NCBI GenBank assembly: GCA_963773105.1
Contig: CAVZAA010000010.1
Location: 248,001 to 312,000 of the forward strand
DNA from: Trebonia sp963773105
Lineage (GTDB): Bacteria > Actinomycetota > Actinomycetes > Streptosporangiales > Streptosporangiaceae
DNA: 64,000 nucleotides
Reading direction: 5' to 3'
Part shown: positions 25,281 through 33,359 of the stretch, piece by piece
Layout: every line of letters starts with the position of its first letter
How positions within the stretch are numbered: position 1 is the stretch's first letter
The notes under the pieces: generated by a model
Told to the model about the DNA's origin: nothing
What the model saw: only the letters and a program-made list of their open reading frames with translations
Databases searched by the model: none
Translations under genes and position numbers: made by a program

Positions 25281-26543
25281 GTGCTGAGCCTGATCACCGC
25301 GCGCTGGGAGACGACCCGCGGCGCACGCCCAAGCGGGACGGCTAACCTGCCGCCCGCGATCGCGGCCGTCCGCATCATCGTGCTGGTGGTCATGCTCGCC
25401 ACCGTTCCGCTGGCGGATCCGCACCCGGGGCTGACCGGCCCCCGCGGCATCGCGATCACCGTCACCCTCGCCGTCACCGCGGTCGCCTGGGTCGTCTGGA
25501 TGCGGGCGGGCTGCCGCTACTGGCTGATGGTGACGGCGCTGGCGGTGATGGCGGCGTTCGGGGGCACGCTGGCCGGGCTTTCTCCGTTCAGCACGGCGAT
25601 CGCGGTCGGCTGCGTGGTCACCTCGTCGGCCGGCGTCCGGCTGAGCACCGAGGCGTCGCTCGCCGTCACCGCCGGGGCCGTCGCCGCCTTCCTGATCGCG
25701 GGCGTCGCGGTCGGGGCGCCGGCCGAAACCCTGGCGGGCTATCCGGCGGCGTTCATCGGACTGTGGGCGTTCGGCCTGACCCGCCGCGCCTACCTGCTCC
25801 GGGCCGAGGAGGCGGAGGCGGCGCTGGAGCAGGCCCGCCGGGCGCACGCGGCCGAGAACCAGGCGTCCGCGCTGGCCGAGCGGGCGCGGATCGCCAGGGA
25901 AATCCACGACGTGCTCGCCCATTCCCTCGCCGCGGTGTCGGTGAACCTGCAGGCGGCCGAGGGGCTGCTGGGCGAGCTGCCGCCGCAGGCGCGCGGGTCC
26001 GAGGTGGTGAAGGCGATGGAGTGCATCGAACGGGCGGTGGCCTTCACCCGCGACGGCATGGCCGAGACCCGGCGTGCGATCCTGGCGTTGCGCGAGGGGT
26101 CCGACGCCGGCGACGCGGCGGCGGGAGCCCCCAGCGCCGGGCAGGCGCCGACGCGGCTGGTAGCGGAGCTGCGGAAGCTGACCGAGGACTACCGGGCCGA
26201 CGGCGACTCGACCATCGACCTGGAACTCATCGGCAAGCCGCGCCGGGTCGGCACCGAGGCGGCCCTGACCGCGTACCGGACCGCCCAGGAGGGGCTGACC
26301 AACGCGCGCAAGCACGCGCCCGGGCAGCCGGTCACCCTCGGCCTGACGTTCGCTCCCGCCGCGCTGGAGGTGCGGGTCGTCAACGCGCTGCCCGCCGCCG
26401 ATGACGAGACGGGGCCGCTCGCCCAGGCCGGCGCCGGGTACGGGCTCACCGGACTACGGGAACGGGCCGCGCTGGGGGGCGGCACGCTCACGGCCGGGCC
26501 GGAGGATGGACAATGGAGCGTGCACTTGAGGATTCCGGCGTGA
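25281..26543 (+). CDS. NarL-type sensor histidine kinase
   Basis: A 420-residue membrane sensor kinase. Several hydrophobic segments (residues 25-160) are followed by a coiled linker. The HisKA_3 motif is ARIAREIHDVLAHSLAAVSVNLQ with the phospho-His. The ATPase has AYRTAQEGLTNARKHAPG (N box) and GYGLTGLRERA (G box). It is followed, with overlap, by its response regulator. TACCGT at 25269-25274 lies 6 bases before the GTG, suggesting a leaderless start. There is no extracellular sensor domain of note, so the signal is unknown. Confidence 0.92.
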   Translation: MLSLITARWETTRGARPSGTANLPPAIAAVRIIVLVVMLATVPLADPHPGLTGPRGIAITVTLAVTAVAWVVWMRAGCRYWLMVTALAVMAAFGGTLAGLSPFSTAIAVGCVVTSSAGVRLSTEASLAVTAGAVAAFLIAGVAVGAPAETLAGYPAAFIGLWAFGLTRRAYLLRAEEAEAALEQARRAHAAENQASALAERARIAREIHDVLAHSLAAVSVNLQAAEGLLGELPPQARGSEVVKAMECIERAVAFTRDGMAETRRAILALREGSDAGDAAAGAPSAGQAPTRLVAELRKLTEDYRADGDSTIDLELIGKPRRVGTEAALTAYRTAQEGLTNARKHAPGQPVTLGLTFAPAALEVRVVNALPAADDETGPLAQAGAGYGLTGLRERAALGGGTLTAGPEDGQWSVHLRIPA

Positions 26544-27277
26544 CCGAGATCGACGCCCTGGTTTCTGACGCCGCCGTCACCGTCGTCGTCGCCGACGACC
26601 AGTCGGCCGTCCGCGAAGGCCTGGTGCTGCTGCTCGGCACGCTGCCGGGGGTCACCGTGGCCGGCCAGGCGGCGGACGGCGACGCGGCCGTCGCCCTCGT
26701 CGCCGCGACCAGCCCCCAGGTCGTGCTGATGGACCTGAACATGCCCGGCTGCGACGGCGTCACCGCCACCGGCCGGATCACCGCCGACCACCCGGCAACC
26801 CGGGTCGTCGTGCTGACCACCTACGCCGACGACGAGTCGATCATCGGGGCGCTGCAGGCCGGGGCGCTCGGCTACCTGACCAAGGACGCGACCCGAGCGG
26901 AGATCGGGCGGGCGATCATGGCCGCCGCGGCCGGGCAGGCGGTGCTCGACCCCGGCGTCCAGCGGCGGCTGCTGTCGGCCGCCACCCGGACGCCGGGCCA
27001 GCCCGCGACGCCGGCCGCGCCGGGCGGAAGCCCGCAGGACGGGCCGGCCACCCTGTCGGGTGATCCGGGCGGCGTCGACGACCTGACGCCGCGCGAGGCC
27101 GAGGTGCTGCGTCTCATCGCGGCCGGCCAGTCCAACCGGGAAATCGCCCGGACCCTGTACGTCAGCGAGGCGACGGTGAAGACCCACGTCAACCGCATCT
27201 TCGCCAAGACCGGCTCGCGCGACCGGGTCCAGGCGATGCGCTACGCCTACACTCATGGCTACGCCACGCCTAGCTGA
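26513..27277 (+). CDS. NarL/FixJ-type response regulator
   Basis: A 254-residue response regulator. The receiver domain has VVVADDQSAVREG (acid pocket), LMDLNMPGCDG (phospho-Asp) and LGYLTKDA (Lys). A Pro/Ala-rich linker leads to the LuxR-type helix-turn-helix with LTPREAEVLRLIAAGQSNREIA and VSEATVKTHVNRIFAKTG. The ATG at 26513 has GGAGG 7 bases upstream; a GTG at 26540, overlapping the kinase stop, is the other possible start. It pairs with the preceding kinase. Confidence 0.92.
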   Translation: MERALEDSGVTEIDALVSDAAVTVVVADDQSAVREGLVLLLGTLPGVTVAGQAADGDAAVALVAATSPQVVLMDLNMPGCDGVTATGRITADHPATRVVVLTTYADDESIIGALQAGALGYLTKDATRAEIGRAIMAAAAGQAVLDPGVQRRLLSAATRTPGQPATPAAPGGSPQDGPATLSGDPGGVDDLTPREAEVLRLIAAGQSNREIARTLYVSEATVKTHVNRIFAKTGSRDRVQAMRYAYTHGYATPS

Positions 27278-27310
27278 GGGCCAATTCCAGGTTGCTAACG
27301 ACCCGCCAGG

Positions 27311-27954
27311 GTGACCGGTTTCGCGCTGAAGCTCGATCCGTCGAAGCAGGCAGCGCAGATCCCGGGCGCTGATCGGTCCGGTGTAGCGGCCCTGGCCAAG
27401 ATCTTCGGCGCCGCCGCGATTCCGGTGGACGTCTGGGTGGACGGCCAGAATCTGGTGCGACGGGAGACACTGACGCTGCCGATCCCGGGCGGAACCGGCG
27501 CGCACCTCGTCCTGACGATCGACTTCTACGACTTCGGGGTGCCGGTCCGGGTCTCGGCCCCGCCCGCATCGCAGGTCGGGATCGGGGGCCTTCTACGGCA
27601 ACTCCGCTCCCGCTAGCTCTAGCCCGCCGCCGGTGTCGGGAACGCTCACCTCGGACCAGGCGGCCGCGGCCGAGCAGGCGGTCACGGCATTCTGGGCCGC
27701 GCTCGGCAGCAACAACGTCGCGGCGGCGGCGCGGGCGGTGCTGCCCGCGCAGCGATCGTGCGTTAAGTCAAACCTGGGCAGCGGCGGTCCGACCATCACC
27801 GAGTCTTCCCTCCACATCGTGTCGGCGGGACATCCCGGTCTTCCCGCAAGGGCCGGGCAGCGCGCAATGGCTCGTGACGACTGAAGTGGCGGGCCACTGG
27901 TACGTCAATATCGAGGACAGCACCGCCCTCGCCTTCGGCGGCGGCTGCGCTTAA
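27311..27954 (+). pseudogene. Decayed lipoprotein gene in three reading frames
   Basis: Three consecutive segments in different frames join into one sensible protein. Segment one (27311 to about 27577) has IPVDVWVDGQNLVRRETLTL and DFYDFGVPVRVSAPPASQ, resembling the end of an LppX/LprG-like lipoprotein domain. Segment two (to about 27828) reads AFYGNSAPASSSPPP then TSDQAAAAEQAVTAFWAAL, an NTF2-like start. Segment three reads IPVFPQGPGSAQWLVTTE then GHWYVNIEDS and ends at TAA 27952-27954. A stop codon lies close upstream in frame and no signal peptide is present, so the 5' end is gone. At least two frameshifts plus truncation mark it as dead. Confidence 0.75.
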
Positions 27955-28082
27955 AGCCCACCGTCGGCAGTTTCCTAACGATCCCCAGGCTTGACTCCGG
28001 AAATGTCGGAGGCTGGTGACACACTGCGGATTCGGAGAAACTGCGAAAGGTCGCGGTTTCCGGTTGCACGGGGGAATTGACC

Positions 28083-30455
28083 ATGGTGACGGCAGCGCGG
28101 GACATACTGGCCAGGACATTGGGCGGCGAGGTGAAGAGCGCGTCCAGTGTCGAGATGACAGCGGCGATGGACGACCTGAGCCTGACCGTCGAAGGGACCG
28201 GGCGCGTCCGGCTCCCGCTGACTCCGGCCAAGGTGCGCAAGCTCATCGAATTCGGCCAGCCGGCCCGGTTTGGGCGCGGCGCGGAGACGCTGACCGACCC
28301 GGCCGTCCGCGACACCTGGGAGATTCCGAAGCACCTCGTCAGCGCCGTTTGGAACGACGCTTCGCTGACCGACATCCTGACGACGGTAAAGGATGAGCTG
28401 GGGCTTCCGCACCGCGCCGAGCTGACCGCCGATCTGCACTCGTTCCTGGTCTACGAGCCCGGTCAGTTCTTCCTCGCGCATCAGGATTCCGAGAAGGACG
28501 ACTCGATGATCGGCACCTTGGTCGTGACGCTGCCATCCACCTATACCGGCGGCGAACTCATCGTTGCGCGCGACGAAGAGTTGAAGACGTACCGAGGATC
28601 GAGGTCAGCGCTCTCGCTCGTCGCCTTCTACGCCGACTGCCGGCACGAGGTCCTCCCGGTGAAGTCCGGTTACCGGATCACCCTTACCTATAACCTGCTC
28701 CTGCACGGTGACACCAGCCAACCGGACGGCGACGCGGGAACCATCGCCGAATTGACCGAGCTCCTCCGCGAGCACTTCGCCACCCCGGCTCCCCGCTATC
28801 ACTGGGGACCCGCGACAGACGCGCCGAACCGTCTCGTCTACCTTCTCGACCACGAATACACACCGCGCGCACTGAACTGGGGCCGACTCAAAGGTGCCGA
28901 CGCCGACCGAGTCTCCCTGCTGCGGGCGGCCGCGAACAACGCTGGCTGCGAGGCGATCCTCGCGCTGGCGGACGTCAGAACGCAGCATGGCGCTTCCGCA
29001 GACGACGAGTACGGATACCGGGGCGGACGCTGGCAGGACGACTATGGGGACGACTACGACAATGATGACGCGCCCTACGGCGAACCGCGCGACTACCAGA
29101 TTCACGAGCTGATCGACTCGGAGGTCGCCCTCACGCACTGGACCGGCCCGAATGGTACCCGTCTGGAGGAGACGTCGCTGTCGTTGGGTGTCGGCGAGGT
29201 GTGCGCGTCTACCCCGGCGGACTACCTGAAGCCGCACGAATCGCAGTACGAGGGGTACATGGGGAACTGGGGCAACACGCTTGACCGCTGGTATCACCGC
29301 GCGGCGGTCGTCGTTTGGCCCCGCGCGCTGGCCTTCGCGAACCGGGGGGAGCCCTCGCCCGTCTGGGCTCTCGAGCAGCTCACGGCGATGGCCTCAACGG
29401 GCGACGCGCCCGGCGCTCGGGCCGCCGCCACGTCGCTCACGCCGTTCTGGGACACCACCGTGCGCAGTCGCCTATCGGCGGACAAGAGCGGGGCCTCGGA
29501 ACTCTTCGACAAGGCGCTGCTAGCGGGGAACGCCGTGGCGGATCAGGCGAGCGCGATGATGCTGTTGCGCCCGTTCCGCGTCGAGAACCTGACGGCACCG
29601 GCCGTGAGCTCGTTCGCGGGGATCGCCAGCCGCTATGGCCCGCGCTGGACGGCGGAACTGCTTGGGGCGTGGTCCGATGGGGATCGGCCTGCCTGGCCAT
29701 CCGGCGGGTGGGAGCGACCCCATTGGATGGCGGAATGGCTGCCGAGCGTGTGCGCAGGTCTGCACGCGGCCGGCGGTGTCGGTCCGGTAGCCGCGCAGCA
29801 CCTGATTGACCTGGCTTGGCAGTGGTCAGAGAGGGCAATCAGGTCGGCGCTCGGTGGGTCGTTGCCCAGCCAACGCGATCAGCAGCTCACCGCGCTTGGC
29901 GAACCGCTGGCCGCGCTGTTGTCGGCGGCCGCGGCGATCGGGGCGGTCAGCACCGTGGACACGATCTCGCACTATGTTCGGAAACAGGGCGACTCCGTCG
30001 CCGTGCTGGAGATGTCAGCCCTGCGAGCTGCCGCGGCCCTGTCAGCGGGCAAGATGGCCCGGCGTGGCAACGCCGGGTTCGGTGTCCTGGCCGACGATTG
30101 CGCGACCCGTCTCCGCTCGCGGCTAGACCGGCCGTTCCGCGCCCACGACGACTGGTCGATCGAGCTGCCCGCCGACGGCTGCGCCTGTGAGCTGTGCGTT
30201 GTCCTGCGCGGGTTCCTGGCTGACCCGAGCCGACGTGCCTTCGAGTGGCGACTCGCTCAGGAGCGCAGGCAGCATGTGCATTCCAGGATCGACGGCGCCG
30301 AGCTGCCCGTCACGCACGTGACCAGGCGGCAAGGCCGCCCCTACACTCTGGTGCTGACGAAGACCGACGCGCTCTTCACCGGAGACCTGCGGAGGCGGTC
30401 CAGCGCCGCAGCAGACCTGGATTGGCTCGCGGCCGAGTGGCCGAGCGCCGTGTAA
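28083..30455 (+). CDS. Large 2OG-Fe(II) oxygenase-like protein
   Basis: A 790-residue soluble protein. Residues 110-220 form a prolyl-4-hydroxylase-like 2-oxoglutarate/Fe(II) domain. Iron ligands are the His and Asp of FFLAHQDSEKDD and the His of ADCRHEVLPV; the Arg of SGYRITLTYNLL binds 2OG. The remaining 550 residues are unrecognised, helical and Ala-rich, with a CACELC cysteine pair near the C-terminus. ATG at 28083 has GGGGG 8 bases upstream. Codon use is less G/C-biased than in its neighbours, which may reflect transfer. The substrate is unknown. Confidence 0.8.
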   Translation: MVTAARDILARTLGGEVKSASSVEMTAAMDDLSLTVEGTGRVRLPLTPAKVRKLIEFGQPARFGRGAETLTDPAVRDTWEIPKHLVSAVWNDASLTDILTTVKDELGLPHRAELTADLHSFLVYEPGQFFLAHQDSEKDDSMIGTLVVTLPSTYTGGELIVARDEELKTYRGSRSALSLVAFYADCRHEVLPVKSGYRITLTYNLLLHGDTSQPDGDAGTIAELTELLREHFATPAPRYHWGPATDAPNRLVYLLDHEYTPRALNWGRLKGADADRVSLLRAAANNAGCEAILALADVRTQHGASADDEYGYRGGRWQDDYGDDYDNDDAPYGEPRDYQIHELIDSEVALTHWTGPNGTRLEETSLSLGVGEVCASTPADYLKPHESQYEGYMGNWGNTLDRWYHRAAVVVWPRALAFANRGEPSPVWALEQLTAMASTGDAPGARAAATSLTPFWDTTVRSRLSADKSGASELFDKALLAGNAVADQASAMMLLRPFRVENLTAPAVSSFAGIASRYGPRWTAELLGAWSDGDRPAWPSGGWERPHWMAEWLPSVCAGLHAAGGVGPVAAQHLIDLAWQWSERAIRSALGGSLPSQRDQQLTALGEPLAALLSAAAAIGAVSTVDTISHYVRKQGDSVAVLEMSALRAAAALSAGKMARRGNAGFGVLADDCATRLRSRLDRPFRAHDDWSIELPADGCACELCVVLRGFLADPSRRAFEWRLAQERRQHVHSRIDGAELPVTHVTRRQGRPYTLVLTKTDALFTGDLRRRSSAAADLDWLAAEWPSAV

Positions 30456-30514
30456 CTGCGGATCGGACATCTGAGCCCGCCGGAACGTCAGACCTCGGAT
30501 CTAGAGTCGAATAC

Positions 30515-31963
30515 ATGACCGAGACATTGGTTGACGATGCGCTGCCGCTGGAGCATCTGGAGGCGCGGATCTGCGAGCTGGCGGGGCACCTGACCGCGGC
30601 CACGTGCCGGTTCCTTGAGCTGGTGGCGGACTTCGACGCCCGCCAGGGGTGGGCGTCGTGGGAGATGCCGTCGTGCGCGGCGTGGCTGTCGTGGAAGTGC
30701 CAGATCGCGCCGGGCACCGCCCGCGAGCACGTCCGGGTCGCCCGGGCGCTGCCGGACCTGCCGCTGATCCGGGCCGAGTTCGCCGCCGCCCGGCTGTCCT
30801 ACGCGAAGGTCCGGGCGCTGACCCGGATCGCGACCGCGGACAACGAGGCGGACCTGGCGCAGATGGCGACGCCGATGACGGCCGGGCAGCTCGAGCGGTT
30901 CGCCCGCGCCCACCGCCGGGTCACCGACGCCGACGGCGCCCGGGCCCGGTCGCGCCGGCAATTGCGCTGGGGGTGGGTCGACGACCACGAGTTCTCCTTC
31001 CGCGGACAGCTCCCGCCCGAGCAGGCCGCCGTCGTTCTGCAGGCGCTCCGCGCGGCCATGGACGACCTCGAGCACCCCCACGACGACCACGACGACGTTT
31101 CCGCGGAAACGCGGGCGGAGGCGCTGGCCCGGCAGGACCAGGAGGACGGGACCGCCTGGGACCAGCCGCTGCCGCCGCCGCGGCGCAAGGAGGACACCGA
31201 GAGCCTGGCCGACGCGCTGGTCGGGATCTGCGCCGGCTACCTAGCCGCGCGCGCCGCCCAGGCCGACAACCCCGACACCTACCAGGTCATCATCCACGCC
31301 GGAACCGCCGCCATCACCAGCACAGAGCAGCCGGGCGGCGTTCCCGCGGAAACGCCGGCGTTCCCGGAAAGCCACCCCGCCTGGCCCGGGCGCAGCCACC
31401 TCGAGGACGGCGCCGCGATCAGCCCCGCCACCCTGCAGATGATCGCGTGCAACGCCACCATCACCACCATGCTCCACGACGGCGAAGGCAACGTCCTCAA
31501 CGTCGGCCGACGCGCCCGCAAGCCGTCGGCGGCGCTCCGCCGCGCGGTCCGCGAGCGGGACCGGCACCGGTGCCGCTACCCCGGGTGCGAGTCCCGCCGG
31601 GTCGACGCTCACCACATCCGGTACTGGTCCAACGGCGGCGAGACCAAACTCGCCAACCTCATCTCGCTCTGCAAAGCGCACCATCACCTCGTCCACGACA
31701 AGGGCATCATCATCGCCGCCACCGGCGGCGGGTTCGCGTTCTACCTCCCCGACGGCGCCCGCATGGCGGACAGCCCGCCGCTCCCGCCGAGCAACCCGGA
31801 CGCCATCACCGCCTGCCACGGGGCCGAGATCACCCCGACCACGATCATCCCGCCCCACTCAGGCGGCCGCCTCGACCTCAACATGGCGGTCTGGGTCGCC
31901 ATCACCAACGCCGCGATCCGCGCCAAACGCCGCCAGCAGGCAGCCCAGACCCAGGCCGCCTGA
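30515..31963 (+). CDS. DUF222 / HNH endonuclease-like protein
   Basis: A 482-residue protein of the abundant actinobacterial DUF222-HNH family. The N-terminal DUF222 part has WEMPSCAAWLSWKCQIAPG and ARLSYAKVRALTRIA. The C-terminal HNH domain is CRYPGCESRRVDAHHIRYW, then NGGETKLANLISLC and KAHHHLVH, with paired cysteines and the His-Asn-His set intact. These genes are often multicopy and their role is not settled. TAGAGT at 30502-30507 lies 7 bases before the ATG, which suggests a leaderless mRNA. Confidence 0.9.
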   Translation: MTETLVDDALPLEHLEARICELAGHLTAATCRFLELVADFDARQGWASWEMPSCAAWLSWKCQIAPGTAREHVRVARALPDLPLIRAEFAAARLSYAKVRALTRIATADNEADLAQMATPMTAGQLERFARAHRRVTDADGARARSRRQLRWGWVDDHEFSFRGQLPPEQAAVVLQALRAAMDDLEHPHDDHDDVSAETRAEALARQDQEDGTAWDQPLPPPRRKEDTESLADALVGICAGYLAARAAQADNPDTYQVIIHAGTAAITSTEQPGGVPAETPAFPESHPAWPGRSHLEDGAAISPATLQMIACNATITTMLHDGEGNVLNVGRRARKPSAALRRAVRERDRHRCRYPGCESRRVDAHHIRYWSNGGETKLANLISLCKAHHHLVHDKGIIIAATGGGFAFYLPDGARMADSPPLPPSNPDAITACHGAEITPTTIIPPHSGGRLDLNMAVWVAITNAAIRAKRRQQAAQTQAA

Positions 31964-31973
31964 AAGAGGGTTT

Positions 31974-33278
31974 TTAGGCGAGGATGGTCCAGCTGTGCGG
32001 GGGGACCGTCAGGGGGTCGGCGGGCGCCGCGCCGGGGTCGGGGACCTCGGCGACGGCCAGGCCGGCGGCGTCGACCGGGAACTCAACTGGGTCGTCGCCG
32101 ACGTTGAGCAGCAGCAGCACGCGCTGGCCGGGCTCGCCGCCGGATGCCCGCAGGGCCATAGCGGAGTCGGTCAGGTACTCGGCCGCGGTGCGGGCGCGGA
32201 CCAGCCAGGGGTGGCGGCGGCGGAAGCCGATGAGGCGCTGGTGCAGGCGGTAGTAGCGCCAGCCGTCGGGGGCGAGCTCGCTCGGAGACGACGGGAAGGC
32301 GGGGCGGATCTCGTCGTCGCCGCCCTCGCGGAACTCCTTGAGGCCGCGGAAGCCCTGCTCGTCGCCGTAGTAGACGCTGGGGACGCCGCCGATGCACATC
32401 AGCACCGCCACCGCGTGCCCGAAGTGCCGGTCGTCGGTCAGCTGGGTCGCCAGGCGGGTCACGTCGTGGTTGCCGACGAAGGTCTGCGCCAGCTCGGCGT
32501 CGAGGAACGAGTTGTGCCGCCCGAGGGCGTGGTCGAGTTCGAAGAAGTTGCGATCGTTGAGTGAGGACCAGATCGCCTTCCACACCTCGTACTGGGTGAT
32601 CGAGTCGAGGCCGGCCTCGTTTGCGTAGGCGGCGTAGTCGCCGTGGATCATCTCGCCCAGGAACCACGCGTCGGGGAACGACTCGCGGACGGCGGGGATC
32701 GCCTTGGCCCAGAACGCGGGCGGCACCGCGTAGGCGGCGTCGAGCCGCCAGCCGCCCGCGCCCCGGCCGAGCCAGTGGTTCATCACCTCGATGACGTAGC
32801 CGAGCACGGCGGGCTCGTCGTGATCGAGCTCGACCAGCTGGTCGTGGCCTTCGAACACCGCGTAGCCGCCGTCGGCGGTGCGCTTGAACCAGCGCGCGGC
32901 GGGGGTGGCCGCGCCGCCGTGCAGCGCCGCCGCCAGCGGCGGGAACCGCCGCCCGACGTGGTTGAACACGCCGTCCAGGATCAGCCGCAGCCCGCGCTGG
33001 TCGGCCGCCGCCACCAGCGCGTCGAAGTCGTCCTCGTCGCCCAGCCGCGAGTCGATCCTGAAGTGATCGATCGTGTCGTAGCCGTGGCTCTGCGACGCGA
33101 ACACCGGCCCGAGCAGCAGGCCGTTGCAGCCGAGCTCGATCGCGTAGTCCAGCCACGGCTCCAGCTGTCGCAGCCGGTGCCTGGTCGGCTCGCCGTCCGC
33201 CAGCGCCGTCGGTTCCGCGCCGGTGAACCCGAGCGGGTACACCTGCCACAGGATGGCGTGATCACCCCAGGTCGTCAC
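31974..33278 (-). CDS. GH13 alpha-amylase family glycoside hydrolase
   Basis: A 434-residue cytoplasmic (no signal peptide) alpha-amylase family enzyme. The four GH13 regions are DGVFNHVG, GGWRLDAAY (nucleophile Asp), FLGEMIHGD (acid/base Glu) and FVGNHDVTR (transition-state Asp). It begins at GTG 33278; TACCGT on the minus strand lies 7 bases upstream, which suggests leaderless expression. The exact specificity (cyclomaltodextrinase, trehalose-related or other) is not clear. It converges with the DUF222-HNH gene. Confidence 0.9.
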   Translation of the reverse strand: MTTWGDHAILWQVYPLGFTGAEPTALADGEPTRHRLRQLEPWLDYAIELGCNGLLLGPVFASQSHGYDTIDHFRIDSRLGDEDDFDALVAAADQRGLRLILDGVFNHVGRRFPPLAAALHGGAATPAARWFKRTADGGYAVFEGHDQLVELDHDEPAVLGYVIEVMNHWLGRGAGGWRLDAAYAVPPAFWAKAIPAVRESFPDAWFLGEMIHGDYAAYANEAGLDSITQYEVWKAIWSSLNDRNFFELDHALGRHNSFLDAELAQTFVGNHDVTRLATQLTDDRHFGHAVAVLMCIGGVPSVYYGDEQGFRGLKEFREGGDDEIRPAFPSSPSELAPDGWRYYRLHQRLIGFRRRHPWLVRARTAAEYLTDSAMALRASGGEPGQRVLLLLNVGDDPVEFPVDAAGLAVAEVPDPGAAPADPLTVPPHSWTILA

Positions 33279-33359
33279 TCCAACAACGGTACCGGCTCCG
33301 CTGGGTCACCGGGCGGATTCTCCCGGCGCGCAGATTAAATGCCGGTTACCTGCGGTCGG

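Noticed and set aside
28083..31963. The 2OG oxygenase and DUF222-HNH genes as an antiphage defence island
   Set aside because: DUF222-HNH proteins are very common orphans in actinobacteria, the genes are separately promoted, and no other defence gene is near.
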